A DNA stretch of 25,978 bases, taken from the NCBI GenBank assembly GCA_900754745.1, contig CAAEEB010000036.1, positions 1-25,978 of the forward strand. Reading direction: 5' to 3'. The position numbers and the translations under genes are program-made. This document shows, piece by piece, positions 8,013 to 15,030 of the stretch (its first letter is position 1; every line of letters starts with the position of its first letter). The notes under the pieces are model-generated. The model made no database searches. It was not told the origin of the DNA and saw only the letters and a program-made list of their open reading frames with translations. The stretch comes from an uncultured Collinsella sp. GTDB taxonomy: Bacteria; Actinomycetota; Coriobacteriia; Coriobacteriales; Coriobacteriaceae.

Positions 8013-9573
8013 TAACTGGATAAGGCCGTTCGATGCCTCCTACGACTTCGTGCGCGTGTCGCGCGAAACGATGCTCGAGCTCGACTTTGTGCGCGACATC
8101 AAGAACGGTGGCACCATCGAGCGCAACTCGAACACGGCGCTCTACGAGACGGCATCGCTGGACTTCGCCGACAGGTTCGACGTGGGCAACGACTACCTGC
8201 GCGTGTACCTCAATGCTGTGTTCACGGACGCAAGCAAGAAACGCGAGTGCCTGGGGACGTTCATGCCGCAGGTGGACTCGGTAGACATTGATGGCGCTTA
8301 CCGCGAAGGGCAGATCAATGCCTACGGCCTCTTGAAGCGGCTCAAGGACGACGACTTCGACGGCCCGTACGTGATTGTGGCAGACAGCAATATCGTTGAT
8401 GAGGCCGTGAAGATTGCCGAATCGGTCGGCCTCACCGTCTACGCCGACCCATGCACCCTTCTTCTCGGCAGCACCTTGGTGTTCGGCGTCGGCAAGAACA
8501 ACGAGGTCAAGACCAAGCTGGATGCCGTGAACTTCCTCCTGAAGATGGCGGGGTTCAGGTCGGCCATGACCGACCGCATGGGCAACGTGCATTTCAGGCG
8601 CTACGTCGAGCCTGCGGATATGCCGATCTCGGCGGAGTTCACCGAGGGCAAGGATGCGCGTTTTATGCCGGACATGACCGACTCGACCAACCGTGCCGAG
8701 GTCTGCAACGTGGTACACGTGGACTTCAGCACGCAGGACGCCTCGGTGCGAGGCACGGCGATAGACGACTCGCCCGATTCCGAGCTGTCGACGGTTTCGG
8801 TCGGGCGCCGCATCGTCAAGGGCTACAGCTACGACAGCTTGCCGGGTGTGGACACCGAGGACAGCAACCTCATCGAGGGCGCCGCCAATGCCCTTATCGG
8901 CGTCGGTACGAAGCAGGATAAGAACTTCCGTCAAAGCGACAACCATGGCTCCATCTCAACCGTGTACGTCCCCGATTCTCCGCAAACGGGCGTGCTCTTT
9001 GGCATCAAGATTGCGAGCAACGGCGGACGCATCGGCTTTTGTCAGGACAAAACCGGCTCGCTCGACAAGGGCAAGCCGATTACGCATAGCTTATGGATCA
9101 AGGGCACAAAAGGTGCCCGCGTGAGTATGCAGGCATGGTGGGTGCCGTCATTATCAGCCGGTCCTCACCTGCATTACTGGACGCTTACCGGCGAGTGGCA
9201 GCACCTCGTCGCAACCGAGACCCCCGCGGACGACTACCGCGACGTTTCCGCCGGGTACGTGTACCTCGAGGCTGGCGGCGAGGCCATCGTCGTCGCAGAT
9301 AAGGTCGAGGAGGGCAGCGCGGCGACGCCATGGCCGCAGGACGCGATGCAGGCGGCGGCAGACCGCAAGGCGGCTGAGCTGCTTGCGACCGAGCGCTCCG
9401 TGACCCGAACTGCAGTTTTCAAGAGCGTTTACAAGCCCATCGAGCCGTGCATGGCGGTAGCGATGAACTACAAGACGGGCGGGGTGGTCGGCAAGTTGGC
9501 AATCCAAAAGCAGACGCTGACGCTCGATGCGGCCTGTGTCATTAAGCACACGGCGAGGAGGTATGAGCGATGA
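8005..9573 (+). CDS. Tail hub / tip protein with carbohydrate-binding-like insertion
   Basis: The start is the ATG at 8005, eight nt inside the previous gene and preceded by GGAGGAACC, giving 522 residues. The N-terminal half (1-290, beginning MADNWIRPFDASYDFVRVSR, with LETASLDFADR-like strands and a YGLLKRLKDD segment) resembles baseplate hub proteins of Gram-positive phages. Residues about 290-445 look like a jelly-roll carbohydrate-binding domain: NLIEGAANALIGVGTKQDK at its start, then ITHSLWIKGTKGARVSMQAW, LTGEWQHLV, and VEEGSAATPWPQD at its end, a pattern common in phage tail CBM_4_9-type modules. The remainder (450-522) returns to the hub-like fold. No catalytic motif is seen. It probably caps the tail and binds surface glycan. 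Confidence 0.65.
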   Translation: MADNWIRPFDASYDFVRVSRETMLELDFVRDIKNGGTIERNSNTALYETASLDFADRFDVGNDYLRVYLNAVFTDASKKRECLGTFMPQVDSVDIDGAYREGQINAYGLLKRLKDDDFDGPYVIVADSNIVDEAVKIAESVGLTVYADPCTLLLGSTLVFGVGKNNEVKTKLDAVNFLLKMAGFRSAMTDRMGNVHFRRYVEPADMPISAEFTEGKDARFMPDMTDSTNRAEVCNVVHVDFSTQDASVRGTAIDDSPDSELSTVSVGRRIVKGYSYDSLPGVDTEDSNLIEGAANALIGVGTKQDKNFRQSDNHGSISTVYVPDSPQTGVLFGIKIASNGGRIGFCQDKTGSLDKGKPITHSLWIKGTKGARVSMQAWWVPSLSAGPHLHYWTLTGEWQHLVATETPADDYRDVSAGYVYLEAGGEAIVVADKVEEGSAATPWPQDAMQAAADRKAAELLATERSVTRTAVFKSVYKPIEPCMAVAMNYKTGGVVGKLAIQKQTLTLDAACVIKHTARRYER

Positions 9574-9827
9574 GCGATTCAGCGACCGAGATCAAGGGCG
9601 CTGCGGCGCGGCTGGCGGCGGCGATGCCGTCTGGCGGAAAGCGCCTGACGGTGGAGTTCGGCACGGTCGTTGGCGTACACGACACGTCGCTCGATGTGCT
9701 GCTGCACGGCACGGTGGTGACGGTCCCGATGGTGCGCTCCTGCACGGGGTGCATCATCACCGACCGTGCGGTGATTCTGTCGCAGGGTCCGCTGGCCGTG
9801 TGCGTCGGCACGATGGCGGCGGTGTAG
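9570..9827 (+). CDS. Small OB-fold-like tail or spike protein
   Basis: An 85-residue protein whose ATG overlaps the hub stop (ATGA). From residue about 27 it shows alternating beta strands (VEFGTVVGVHDTSLDVLLHG, then TVVTVPMVRS, then RAVILSQGPLAVCVGTMA), the pattern of the OB-fold domain of phage spike and puncturing proteins. The N-terminal 25 residues are Ala-rich and helical. It follows the hub directly, so a role at the tail tip is likely. Function is inferred from fold pattern and position. Confidence 0.5.
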   Translation: MSDSATEIKGAAARLAAAMPSGGKRLTVEFGTVVGVHDTSLDVLLHGTVVTVPMVRSCTGCIITDRAVILSQGPLAVCVGTMAAV

Positions 9828-9850
9828 GCCGGCGTTACGGGGGCCCGAAC

Positions 9851-9888
9851 CTGCAATGTGGCGGGGAATGGGCCCCACCACACTGCAG
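9851..9888 (+). other. Long imperfect hairpin between tail and lysis genes
   Basis: In the 78-nt gap before the lysis cassette, CTGCAATGTGGCGGGG (9851-9866) pairs with CCCCACCACACTGCAG (9873-9888), 14 of 16 positions, with a 6-nt loop. No T run follows, so it is not a standard terminator. It ends about 8 nt before the ribosome binding site (GGGAGG, 9896-9901) of the next gene. It may be a processing, stability or translation-timing element. Confidence 0.5.
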
Positions 9889-9905
9889 AACGGAAGGGAG
9901 GCCGG

Positions 9906-10319
9906 ATGGAGGTACTCAAGCTCTTCGTGCCGTACGGACCGGCTTGGCTTGGAGGCGTGCTTCTGGCGCTTATTGCCGTTTACTTTGGGCGTCAGTTTCT
10001 CGCCGAATACAAGCTGCAGAACGAGCGCAAGGCGAATCTCGACCTGAAGCGCGAGGAGCGAAAGCAGGCCGAGGTGGACGAGCGGGCGCAGCGCGACCGT
10101 GAGCGATCACAGATGGAAGGCCGCATCGCAGCCCAGATGGAGCGCAGCAACACCTTGATTGAGGGGATGAAGACCCTCATGGAGTCGGTCGTTGCGTCAA
10201 ATGACGTGCTGCACGCCGACCTGGTCCACAGCCAGGCGCGCAGCCAGGGGATGGCCGAGAAGGTCGACCACATCTACGACCGCGTCGACCTCATGTACAA
10301 CAAGGAGACAAGCAGATAG
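9906..10319 (+). CDS. Membrane-anchored coiled-coil protein of the lysis cassette
   Basis: I start at the ATG of 9906, four nt after GGGAGG; a GTG at 9858 is possible but lies inside the hairpin and has no ribosome binding site. The 137-residue product has one membrane helix (about 10-28: YGPAWLGGVLLALIAVYFG), then a highly charged coiled coil (about 33-135) rich in Arg, Glu and Gln. Such single-TM, coiled-coil proteins (XhlA-like) commonly sit beside the holin. A role in holin function or in spanning to the cell wall is plausible. It is directly followed by the holin gene. Confidence 0.6.
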   Translation: MEVLKLFVPYGPAWLGGVLLALIAVYFGRQFLAEYKLQNERKANLDLKREERKQAEVDERAQRDRERSQMEGRIAAQMERSNTLIEGMKTLMESVVASNDVLHADLVHSQARSQGMAEKVDHIYDRVDLMYNKETSR

Positions 10320-10329
10320 GAGCAATCAA

Positions 10330-10635
10330 ATGACTGAGATTCAGGCCGGCCTCACCGTCGCCACGGTGCTCGTGGTGCCGTACATCGTGCAGGCCATCAA
10401 GACTAAGGCCATGACGGGCAGCGTCGCCCGCTGGACGGCTATCGCCGTCTCGGCGGGGTGCGGCGCCCTCACGGCCATGGCGGGAGGCGTGCCCACCGAC
10501 CCCTCGGCGTGGGTGACGTCCATCTTCGCGTGTGTCGGCGGCGTGCAGGTGGCCTATGCCGCCTTCAAATCCGTCGGTATCACGGACAAATGGCTCGACG
10601 CGCTGCTCGCGCTCGGCGACATCAAGGAGGACTAA
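10330..10635 (+). CDS. Holin
   Basis: A 101-residue protein with three hydrophobic segments (about 6-24, 33-53 and 60-79) and a charged C-terminus (DKWLDALLALGDIKED). Holins form membrane lesions that release the endolysin at lysis time. The start at ATG 10330 is preceded by AGG at 10318-10321 and is 11 nt after the previous stop; the frame upstream only overlaps the coiled-coil gene. The lysin begins 2 nt after the stop. Size, topology and position fit a holin of a Gram-positive phage. Confidence 0.75.
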   Translation: MTEIQAGLTVATVLVVPYIVQAIKTKAMTGSVARWTAIAVSAGCGALTAMAGGVPTDPSAWVTSIFACVGGVQVAYAAFKSVGITDKWLDALLALGDIKED

Positions 10636-10636
10636 C

Positions 10637-11710
10637 ATGGCAGATTTCGCGAACGTCCAACCGGACGAGTACAAGCTCCTCGGCTGCAACTTCTCGGCGG
10701 GACGACCCTTCGGCATCAAGGGCGTCACGATCCACCATATGGCGGGTGACCTCAATGCGGCCCAGTGCAACAGCATCTGGGCCGCCAACGGCTGCTCTGC
10801 CCACTACTCGGTCGACCGCAACGGCTACATCGTGCAGCACGTCAACGACACCGACCGCGCCTACGCTTGCGGCGACGGCATCGGCACGGGCGGCGGCAAC
10901 GACACGACCATCAGCATCGAACACGCCAACAGCGCGCGCGGCCCGTGGACGGTTCACGAGGCCGCTATCGAGAGCGGTGCGCACCTCGTGGCGGCGCTGT
11001 GCCTGTACTACGGGCTGGGCCGCCCGGCATGGATGGTGAACGTGTTCCCGCACAAGCACTGGTCGTCCACGGCCTGCCCCGGCGAGCTGGCTGGCTCGCA
11101 GCGCGACCACTACATGCAGCGCGCCGTCGAGTGGTACGACGCGATGGTCGGCGGCGCGCAGCCGTCCGCGCCGACTGTGCAGCCCGCGGCGACCCCCGCT
11201 GCGCCTTCGGCGTCGCAGGGCGCGCCGGGCGGTTTCCCTCGCTCCACTGGCGCCCGTGTTCCCGTACACTACTCGCTGCACCTTAAGGGTGGCGGCTGGC
11301 TGGACGAGGTGACTGACTTCGGTGCCGGCGACGACGGCTTCGCGGGCTACCCGTGCCGACAGCATGACCTCCTTTGCGCCCGAGTTGATCGCGGTACGCT
11401 CAAGTATCAGGTCCACACCGTCGAGGACGGCTGGCTCGACTGGGTCGCCAAGGGCGACCGCAACGACACCGTAAACGGCTGCGCCGGTATCGCCGGTCAT
11501 ACCATCGACGGCGTGCGCATGTACTACGTGACGCCGAGCGGCGAGGAGTACAAGCAGGCGTGGTACCGCTCCCAGACCACTGCGCGCGCCGGATGGCTGA
11601 ACACCGTGTGCGACGACGGCTCTACCTATAGCGGCGACGACTACGCCGGTATCTACGGCGAGCCGCTCGACCGTCTGCAGGTCTGCGTCACCGACGGGGT
11701 GCCGTGGTAA
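10637..11710 (+). CDS. N-acetylmuramoyl-L-alanine amidase (endolysin)
   Basis: The start at ATG 10637 is preceded by AAGGAGG at 10624-10630. The 357-residue enzyme cleaves the amide bond between muramic acid and the peptide stem. Its N-terminal amidase-2 domain (about 1-165) shows GVTIHHMAGD with the ligand His at 33/34, SAHYSVDRNGYIVQHV, and HKHWSSTACPGEL with His139 and Cys147 spaced as in T7 lysozyme; Thr145 replaces the T7 lysine. A Pro/Ala-rich linker (about 172-200) leads to a C-terminal region (about 205-357) with repeated GWLDxV motifs (GGGWLDEV, DGWLDWV, AGWLNTV), resembling cell-wall binding repeats. No signal peptide is visible, as expected for a holin-dependent lysin. Confidence 0.9.
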   Translation: MADFANVQPDEYKLLGCNFSAGRPFGIKGVTIHHMAGDLNAAQCNSIWAANGCSAHYSVDRNGYIVQHVNDTDRAYACGDGIGTGGGNDTTISIEHANSARGPWTVHEAAIESGAHLVAALCLYYGLGRPAWMVNVFPHKHWSSTACPGELAGSQRDHYMQRAVEWYDAMVGGAQPSAPTVQPAATPAAPSASQGAPGGFPRSTGARVPVHYSLHLKGGGWLDEVTDFGAGDDGFAGYPCRQHDLLCARVDRGTLKYQVHTVEDGWLDWVAKGDRNDTVNGCAGIAGHTIDGVRMYYVTPSGEEYKQAWYRSQTTARAGWLNTVCDDGSTYSGDDYAGIYGEPLDRLQVCVTDGVPW

Positions 11711-11811
11711 TGGCTTTCGTCATGGGCGCGGCGCTCGGCGCGATTCTGGGCGGCTTCGTCACGGTTGTCGCGCTCGCCCTGATCTGGGGCGGGAGCGACC
11801 GTGGGCGATAA
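11710..11811 (+). CDS. 33-residue single-TM protein (DUF3789-like)
   Basis: A short ORF begins at the ATG that overlaps the last base of the amidase stop (TAATG). It begins MAFVMGAALGAILGGFVTVV, and one hydrophobic helix covers most of the 33 residues, ending in a charged GSDRGR tail. Tiny proteins of this pattern (DUF3789) occur at the end of lysis cassettes or among membrane proteins of prophages of gut Firmicutes and Actinobacteria. It has no separate ribosome binding site, so translation would depend on coupling to the amidase. Function is unknown. Confidence 0.6.
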   Translation: MAFVMGAALGAILGGFVTVVALALIWGGSDRGR

Positions 11812-11817
11812 CAACAA

Positions 11818-11853
11818 AAAGGGGCCGTGGCGGTTCGTCGCCACGGCCCCTTT
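11818..11853 (-). terminator. Strong terminator, 15-bp stem, T run on the minus strand
   Basis: GGGGCCGTGGCG (11821-11832) pairs with CGCCACGGCCCC (11839-11850), extended by AAA/TTT, around a 6-nt loop. On the minus strand the stem is followed by TTTTTGTTGTT, so the element should end thiD transcripts. On the plus strand TTTCTCG follows, which may also stop the phage late transcript. The element is therefore probably bidirectional. Confidence 0.85.
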
Positions 11854-11972
11854 CTCGTATCCCTCGAATATCCCAAGTGGGCGCAAAACCCCAAGCACGG
11901 TCAGCGTGTTGCGGTGTCGTCAGCTAGTTTTGCCTGATGGTCAGCATCAATAGCGAGCTGCGGCAAACTGTC
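11854..11972. other. Non-coding junction, probable location of a prophage attachment site
   Basis: These 119 bp lie between the last phage element and the thiD stop. No tRNA or gene is visible. An imperfect inverted repeat is present: AGTTTTGCC (11926-11934) and GGCAAACT (11962-11969), enclosing TGATG/CATCA (11935-11939 and 11945-11949). Such nested inverted repeats could be integrase core sites, but the left attachment site is outside the window, so the core repeat cannot be confirmed. Confidence 0.35.
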
Positions 11973-12803
11973 TCAGTATTGCCACATGTGGTTGACGGGG
12001 CCGGAACCTTTGCCCATGTCAAAGCCGGCGGCGAGAGCTCCGGTTAGGTAGGCCTTGCCGGCGTTGACGGCGTCGGCAAGTTCCATGCCCTGGGCCAGCG
12101 CGCAGGCGATGGCGGACGAAAGCGTGCAGCCAGTGCCATGCGTGTTGCCGGTCTCGATGCGCTTGTGGCGGAACCACGTGGTGAGCGGATCGCCCAGGTG
12201 GTTGCCCTCGTCATCGAGCGGCGCGGGCTCCGCCAGCACGTCGTTGGCCTCGTTGACAAAATGCCCGCCTTTAACGAGGGACGCGCAGCCAAAGCGGCGG
12301 GTGAGGAGCATGGCAGCGTTTTGCTGTGTGCGCTCGGAATCGACCTCGTAGTCGAGCAACGCCATGGCCTCGGGAATGTTGGGCGTGATGACGGTTGCCA
12401 ACGGGAACAGGCGGCGGGTGAGTGCCTCAGAGGCATCCTCGGCAATGAGGCGAGCGCCCGAGGTGGCGACCATGACGGGGTCGACGACGATATTTTGTGC
12501 GTCCCAGGCACTCAAGCGGTCGGCGATAACTTCGATAATCTCGGTGGACGAAACCATGCCGATTTTGACTGCGTTGGGGCGAATATCGTCAAAGACGGCG
12601 TCAATTTGCGCAGCGACGATATCGGGGGAGATATTCTGCACAGCGGTGACACCGAGCGTGTTTTGTGCGGTGATGGCGGTGATGGCCGTCTCGGCATACA
12701 GACGGTGCGCCGTGATGGTCTTAATGTCTGCCTGAATGCCGGCGCCACCGCTGGAATCGGATCCCGCGATGGATAGAACGGCGGGTACCTTACTGCGATC
12801 CAT
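11973..12803 (-). CDS. thiD: Hydroxymethylpyrimidine/phosphomethylpyrimidine kinase
   Basis: The 276-residue enzyme makes HMP-pyrophosphate for thiamine synthesis by phosphorylating HMP and HMP-P. It shows the ribokinase-fold marks: SIAGSDSSGGAGIQADIKT (11-29) for substrate binding, VVDPVMVATSGARL (106-119), TPNIPEAMALL, and ETGNTHGTGCTLSSA (217-231) with the anion hole GTGC and catalytic Cys226. The start has AAGGGAG five nt upstream. It lies 182 bp downstream of thiC in the same direction. The gap holds a hairpin and promoter-like sequences, so thiD may be expressed partly apart from the thiC riboswitch. Confidence 0.94.
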   Translation of the reverse strand: MDRSKVPAVLSIAGSDSSGGAGIQADIKTITAHRLYAETAITAITAQNTLGVTAVQNISPDIVAAQIDAVFDDIRPNAVKIGMVSSTEIIEVIADRLSAWDAQNIVVDPVMVATSGARLIAEDASEALTRRLFPLATVITPNIPEAMALLDYEVDSERTQQNAAMLLTRRFGCASLVKGGHFVNEANDVLAEPAPLDDEGNHLGDPLTTWFRHKRIETGNTHGTGCTLSSAIACALAQGMELADAVNAGKAYLTGALAAGFDMGKGSGPVNHMWQY

Positions 12804-12849
12804 GTTCGCTCCCTTGTCCGGACGGATTCAAATGGGTCTTTAAGCCTGC

Positions 12850-12890
12850 ATTATAAAGATGCCCGGGATGGCTGTATGCCGATCCCGGGC
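12850..12890 (-). other. Hairpin followed by a TATAAT box in the thiC-thiD gap
   Basis: GCCCGGGAT (12861-12869) pairs with ATCCCGGGC (12882-12890). On the minus strand the sequence continues ATCTTTATAATG, which contains a perfect TATAAT (12850-12855) 48 nt before the thiD start. The hairpin may attenuate read-through from thiC, while the TATAAT could be the -10 of a thiD promoter, with a poor CATACA -35 inside the hairpin. The rest of 12804-12985 is AT-richer than the genes, with the perfect inverted repeat CGTCAA/TTGACG (12932-12946). Confidence 0.4.
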
Positions 12891-12985
12891 GGGCGATGCA
12901 ATCTTTACGCAAATGTTAGCAAATGTTCACACGTCAACAATTGACGGGCGCTGTAGCAGGTTTGCGGGCGATTGCCGCGTAAAGG

Positions 12986-14320
12986 CTAATCCTCCATGCC
13001 AAGATCAATCGTCGTGCCCTCGAACACCTTGTTGACGGTGCGGACGGCGCACATCTTGCCACACATGGTGCAAGTGCCCTCGGTGGCGGCAGGCGACTCC
13101 TCGTAGCGCTTCTTGCCGGTGACCGGGTCGAGCGCGCACTTCCACATGGCATCCCAGTCGAGCTTGCGGCGTGCCTGGCCCATCTTGTCGTCCATGTCGC
13201 GGGCGTGGGGCACCTTTTTGGCGATGTCGGCGGCGTGCGCGGCAATCTTGGTGGCCATGAGGCCATCGAGCACATCCTGGGCGTTAGGCAGGCACAGATG
13301 CTCGGCCGGCGTCACGTAGCACAGGAAGTCGGCGCCGGAGCTTGCGGAGATGGCGCCGCCGATGGCTGCGGTGATGTGGTCGTAACCCACGCCGATATCG
13401 GTCACCAGCGGCCCCAGCACATAGAACGGGGCGTTGTGGCACAGGCGCTTCTGCAGCTTCATGTTGGCGGCGATCTCGTCGAGCGCCATGTGGCCCGGTC
13501 CCTCGACCATAACCTGGACGCCCGCGGCCCATGCGCGCTTGCACAGCTTGCCCAGCTCGATCATCTCGGCAGTCTCGGTGGCGTCGTTGGAATCGTAGAG
13601 ACAACCCGGGCGGCAGGAGTCGCCGAGCGAGATGGTCACGTCGTACTCGTGGCAGATCTCGAGCACCTCGTCGTAGAACTCGTAGAACGGATTCTCGTTG
13701 CCGGTGACCTCCATCCAGCCAAACAGCAGCGAGCCGCCGCGGCTGACGATGTTCATGAGGCGGCCGGTCTCCTTAAAGGTCTTGATGACCGATTTATTGA
13801 TGCCGCAGTGGATGGTCATAAAGTCCACGCCGTCCTCGGCGTGCGCGCGCACGACCTCGAGCAGGTCATCCTTGGTAAGCTTGACCAGCGGCTTTTCCAT
13901 GTAGCCGATGGCGTCGTACATGGGGACGGTGCCCACCATGAGCGGCGTCTCGTCGATGAGCTGCTGGCGGAACTGGCGTGTCTTGCCCGAGTTGGAGAGG
14001 TCCATGATGGCGTCGGCGCCAAAGTCCTCGGCGATCTTGACCTTCTTCCATTCCTCGGCGGCATCGGCCTTGTCGCCCGAGATGCCCAAGTTCACGTTGA
14101 CCTTGGTGGACAGTCCCTCACCGACACCAAAGGCGCGCATGCCCTTTTTGATATGCACGATGTTGGCGGGAATGGCGATGCGGCCGTCGGCCACACGCTC
14201 GCGGATGTACTCGGGGTCGCGATGCTCGCGCTCGGCGACTTCTTTCATCTGCGGTGTGATCTGCCCGGCGCGGGCGAAGTCGATTTGCGTGACGAGCTTG
14301 GGCTCGGTCAGTGTGCTCAT
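12986..14320 (-). CDS. thiC: Phosphomethylpyrimidine synthase
   Basis: The 444-residue radical-SAM enzyme converts aminoimidazole ribotide to HMP phosphate, the pyrimidine half of thiamine. The start is at 14320, with AAGGGAG at 14330-14336; an ATG at 14344 lies inside the riboswitch and is unlikely. Family segments seen include MDLSNSGKTRQFR (106-118), PMYDAIGYMEKP, FMTIHCGINKSV, SRGGSLLFGWM (193-203), GDSCRPGCLYDSNDATE (233-249) and VMVEGPGHMALDEIAANMKL. The C-terminal cluster motif is C417-x2-C420-x3-C424, one residue shorter in its last gap than in E. coli ThiC; I believe this is usual in the short ThiC group of anaerobes. thiD follows downstream. Confidence 0.96.
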   Translation of the reverse strand: MSTLTEPKLVTQIDFARAGQITPQMKEVAEREHRDPEYIRERVADGRIAIPANIVHIKKGMRAFGVGEGLSTKVNVNLGISGDKADAAEEWKKVKIAEDFGADAIMDLSNSGKTRQFRQQLIDETPLMVGTVPMYDAIGYMEKPLVKLTKDDLLEVVRAHAEDGVDFMTIHCGINKSVIKTFKETGRLMNIVSRGGSLLFGWMEVTGNENPFYEFYDEVLEICHEYDVTISLGDSCRPGCLYDSNDATETAEMIELGKLCKRAWAAGVQVMVEGPGHMALDEIAANMKLQKRLCHNAPFYVLGPLVTDIGVGYDHITAAIGGAISASSGADFLCYVTPAEHLCLPNAQDVLDGLMATKIAAHAADIAKKVPHARDMDDKMGQARRKLDWDAMWKCALDPVTGKKRYEESPAATEGTCTMCGKMCAVRTVNKVFEGTTIDLGMED

Positions 14321-14330
14321 TGGCACGGCT

Positions 14331-14419
14331 CCCTTCGTTGGCATTACCCATATCAGGTTTGCGGGTCAGGGCGGGCGCGCCCAATCTCAGCCTGCCGTCC
14401 CGTCCTGCAAGCTCCCCGT
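14331..14419 (-). promoter_or_regulatory. TPP riboswitch (THI element) of thiC
   Basis: Read on the minus strand, the leader contains the conserved TPP aptamer pieces in order: ACGGGGAGC at its 5' end, GGCTGAGATTGGG, ACCTGATATGGGTAATGCC, and AACGAAGGGAG at its 3' end. The 3' strand overlaps the thiC ribosome binding site (AAGGGAG, 14330-14336), and no separate terminator is visible between aptamer and start. TPP binding should therefore hide the ribosome binding site and block translation of thiC. Confidence 0.93.
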
Positions 14420-14435
14420 TTATGTAATGGGCTCA

Positions 14436-14441
14436 AGTATA
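14436..14441 (-). promoter_or_regulatory. Candidate -10 of the thiC promoter
   Basis: TATACT lies on the minus strand 17 nt before the riboswitch 5' end, which is a suitable distance for the transcript start. The only -35-like hexamer is a poor TTGGCC 19 nt upstream. A promoter here is expected from the riboswitch position, but the -35 is weak. Confidence 0.45.
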
Positions 14442-14491
14442 GCCTGAATGGGTACGATTGGGCCAACGAGCGTGCCTGTGGGGAGGCGAAC

Positions 14492-15007
14492 ATGGAAGAC
14501 AAGCATCTATATCGTGAGACACAATGGGATGTATCGGCCGAGGAGAGCCGCGCGCACCATGGCCTTGTCGCGATTGGTTTTGCGGTGCTTGCCGTGCTGG
14601 TGATTGCCTTTTGTATTTGGACGTTTGGCGGTCGCGGCGGCGCTGCCTGGGAGTTTGAGGCCGACGAGGCCCTGCCGATCATGACGGTGAAGGTCGCGGG
14701 CGGCAACACGGTGGCAGCTCCCGGTGACTATTGGTATCCGTGCGATGGATTTGTCCAGCTGCAGCTGAGCGGTGGTTCCATTCCTGGCGAGGAAATCGAA
14801 CGCGTGACGTTTGATGCGGCGCTCAAAACACTCACGGTGAAGCTCAAAGATCAGGGGAACGTGCCCACGACCATGGACATTGCGCTGACGGAGTGGCGTC
14901 TGGAACCTCCGTCGGGCGTTACGGTATCCGACGTAGAGCACGTTAAGGTTACCTACCAAGATGGCTCGACGAGCGAGATTGCAAAGGCCGATGGCTTGGC
15001 GGAGTAA
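14492..15007 (+). CDS. Hypothetical single-TM membrane protein
   Basis: The start is ATG 14492, preceded by GGGAGG at 14481-14486. The frame is open far upstream, but that part is antisense to thiC. The 171-residue product has a short charged N-terminus, one membrane helix (about 24-45, VAIGFAVLAVLVIAFCIW) and a beta-rich outer domain (FVQLQLSGG, VTFDAALKTLTVKLKDQG, EHVKVTYQDGS). I recognise no family. It is transcribed away from the thiC riboswitch, toward the convergent yaaA. There is nothing in the sequence linking it to thiamine beyond location. No lipobox is seen. Confidence 0.75.
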   Translation: MEDKHLYRETQWDVSAEESRAHHGLVAIGFAVLAVLVIAFCIWTFGGRGGAAWEFEADEALPIMTVKVAGGNTVAAPGDYWYPCDGFVQLQLSGGSIPGEEIERVTFDAALKTLTVKLKDQGNVPTTMDIALTEWRLEPPSGVTVSDVEHVKVTYQDGSTSEIAKADGLAE

Positions 15008-15030
15008 CGGGGTGTTTGGAAACGGCGGGC

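Larger units (their letters stand above)
1..11812 (+). mobile_element. Prophage, late structural and lysis half (left end outside window)
   Basis: The stretch contains, in one direction and almost without gaps, the standard late-gene order of a siphovirus: scaffold, capsid, head-tail connectors, tail tube, frameshifted tail chaperones, tape measure, tail tip proteins, holin and amidase. Many stops and starts overlap (1393/1396, 1736/1746, 8005/8012, 9570/9573, 11710/11710), as in phage operons. No gene appears interrupted, so the structural and lysis modules look intact. Terminase, portal, integrase and repressor genes are not in the window, so whether the prophage is inducible cannot be judged. 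The right limit is inferred from the last phage-like ORF (ends 11811) and the terminator after it; the true attachment site may be anywhere up to 11972. Confidence 0.93.

Noticed and set aside
12986..13100. ThiC cluster motif C-x2-C-x3-C as a defective cluster site
   Set aside because: It differs by one residue from E. coli ThiC, but I believe this spacing occurs in the short ThiC group; all three Cys are present and the rest of the protein is intact.
13205..14491. Long plus-strand open frame antisense to thiC, continuous with the hypothetical membrane gene
   Set aside because: Its sequence is a shadow of thiC's codon bias. The membrane gene has its own ribosome binding site and start at 14492.
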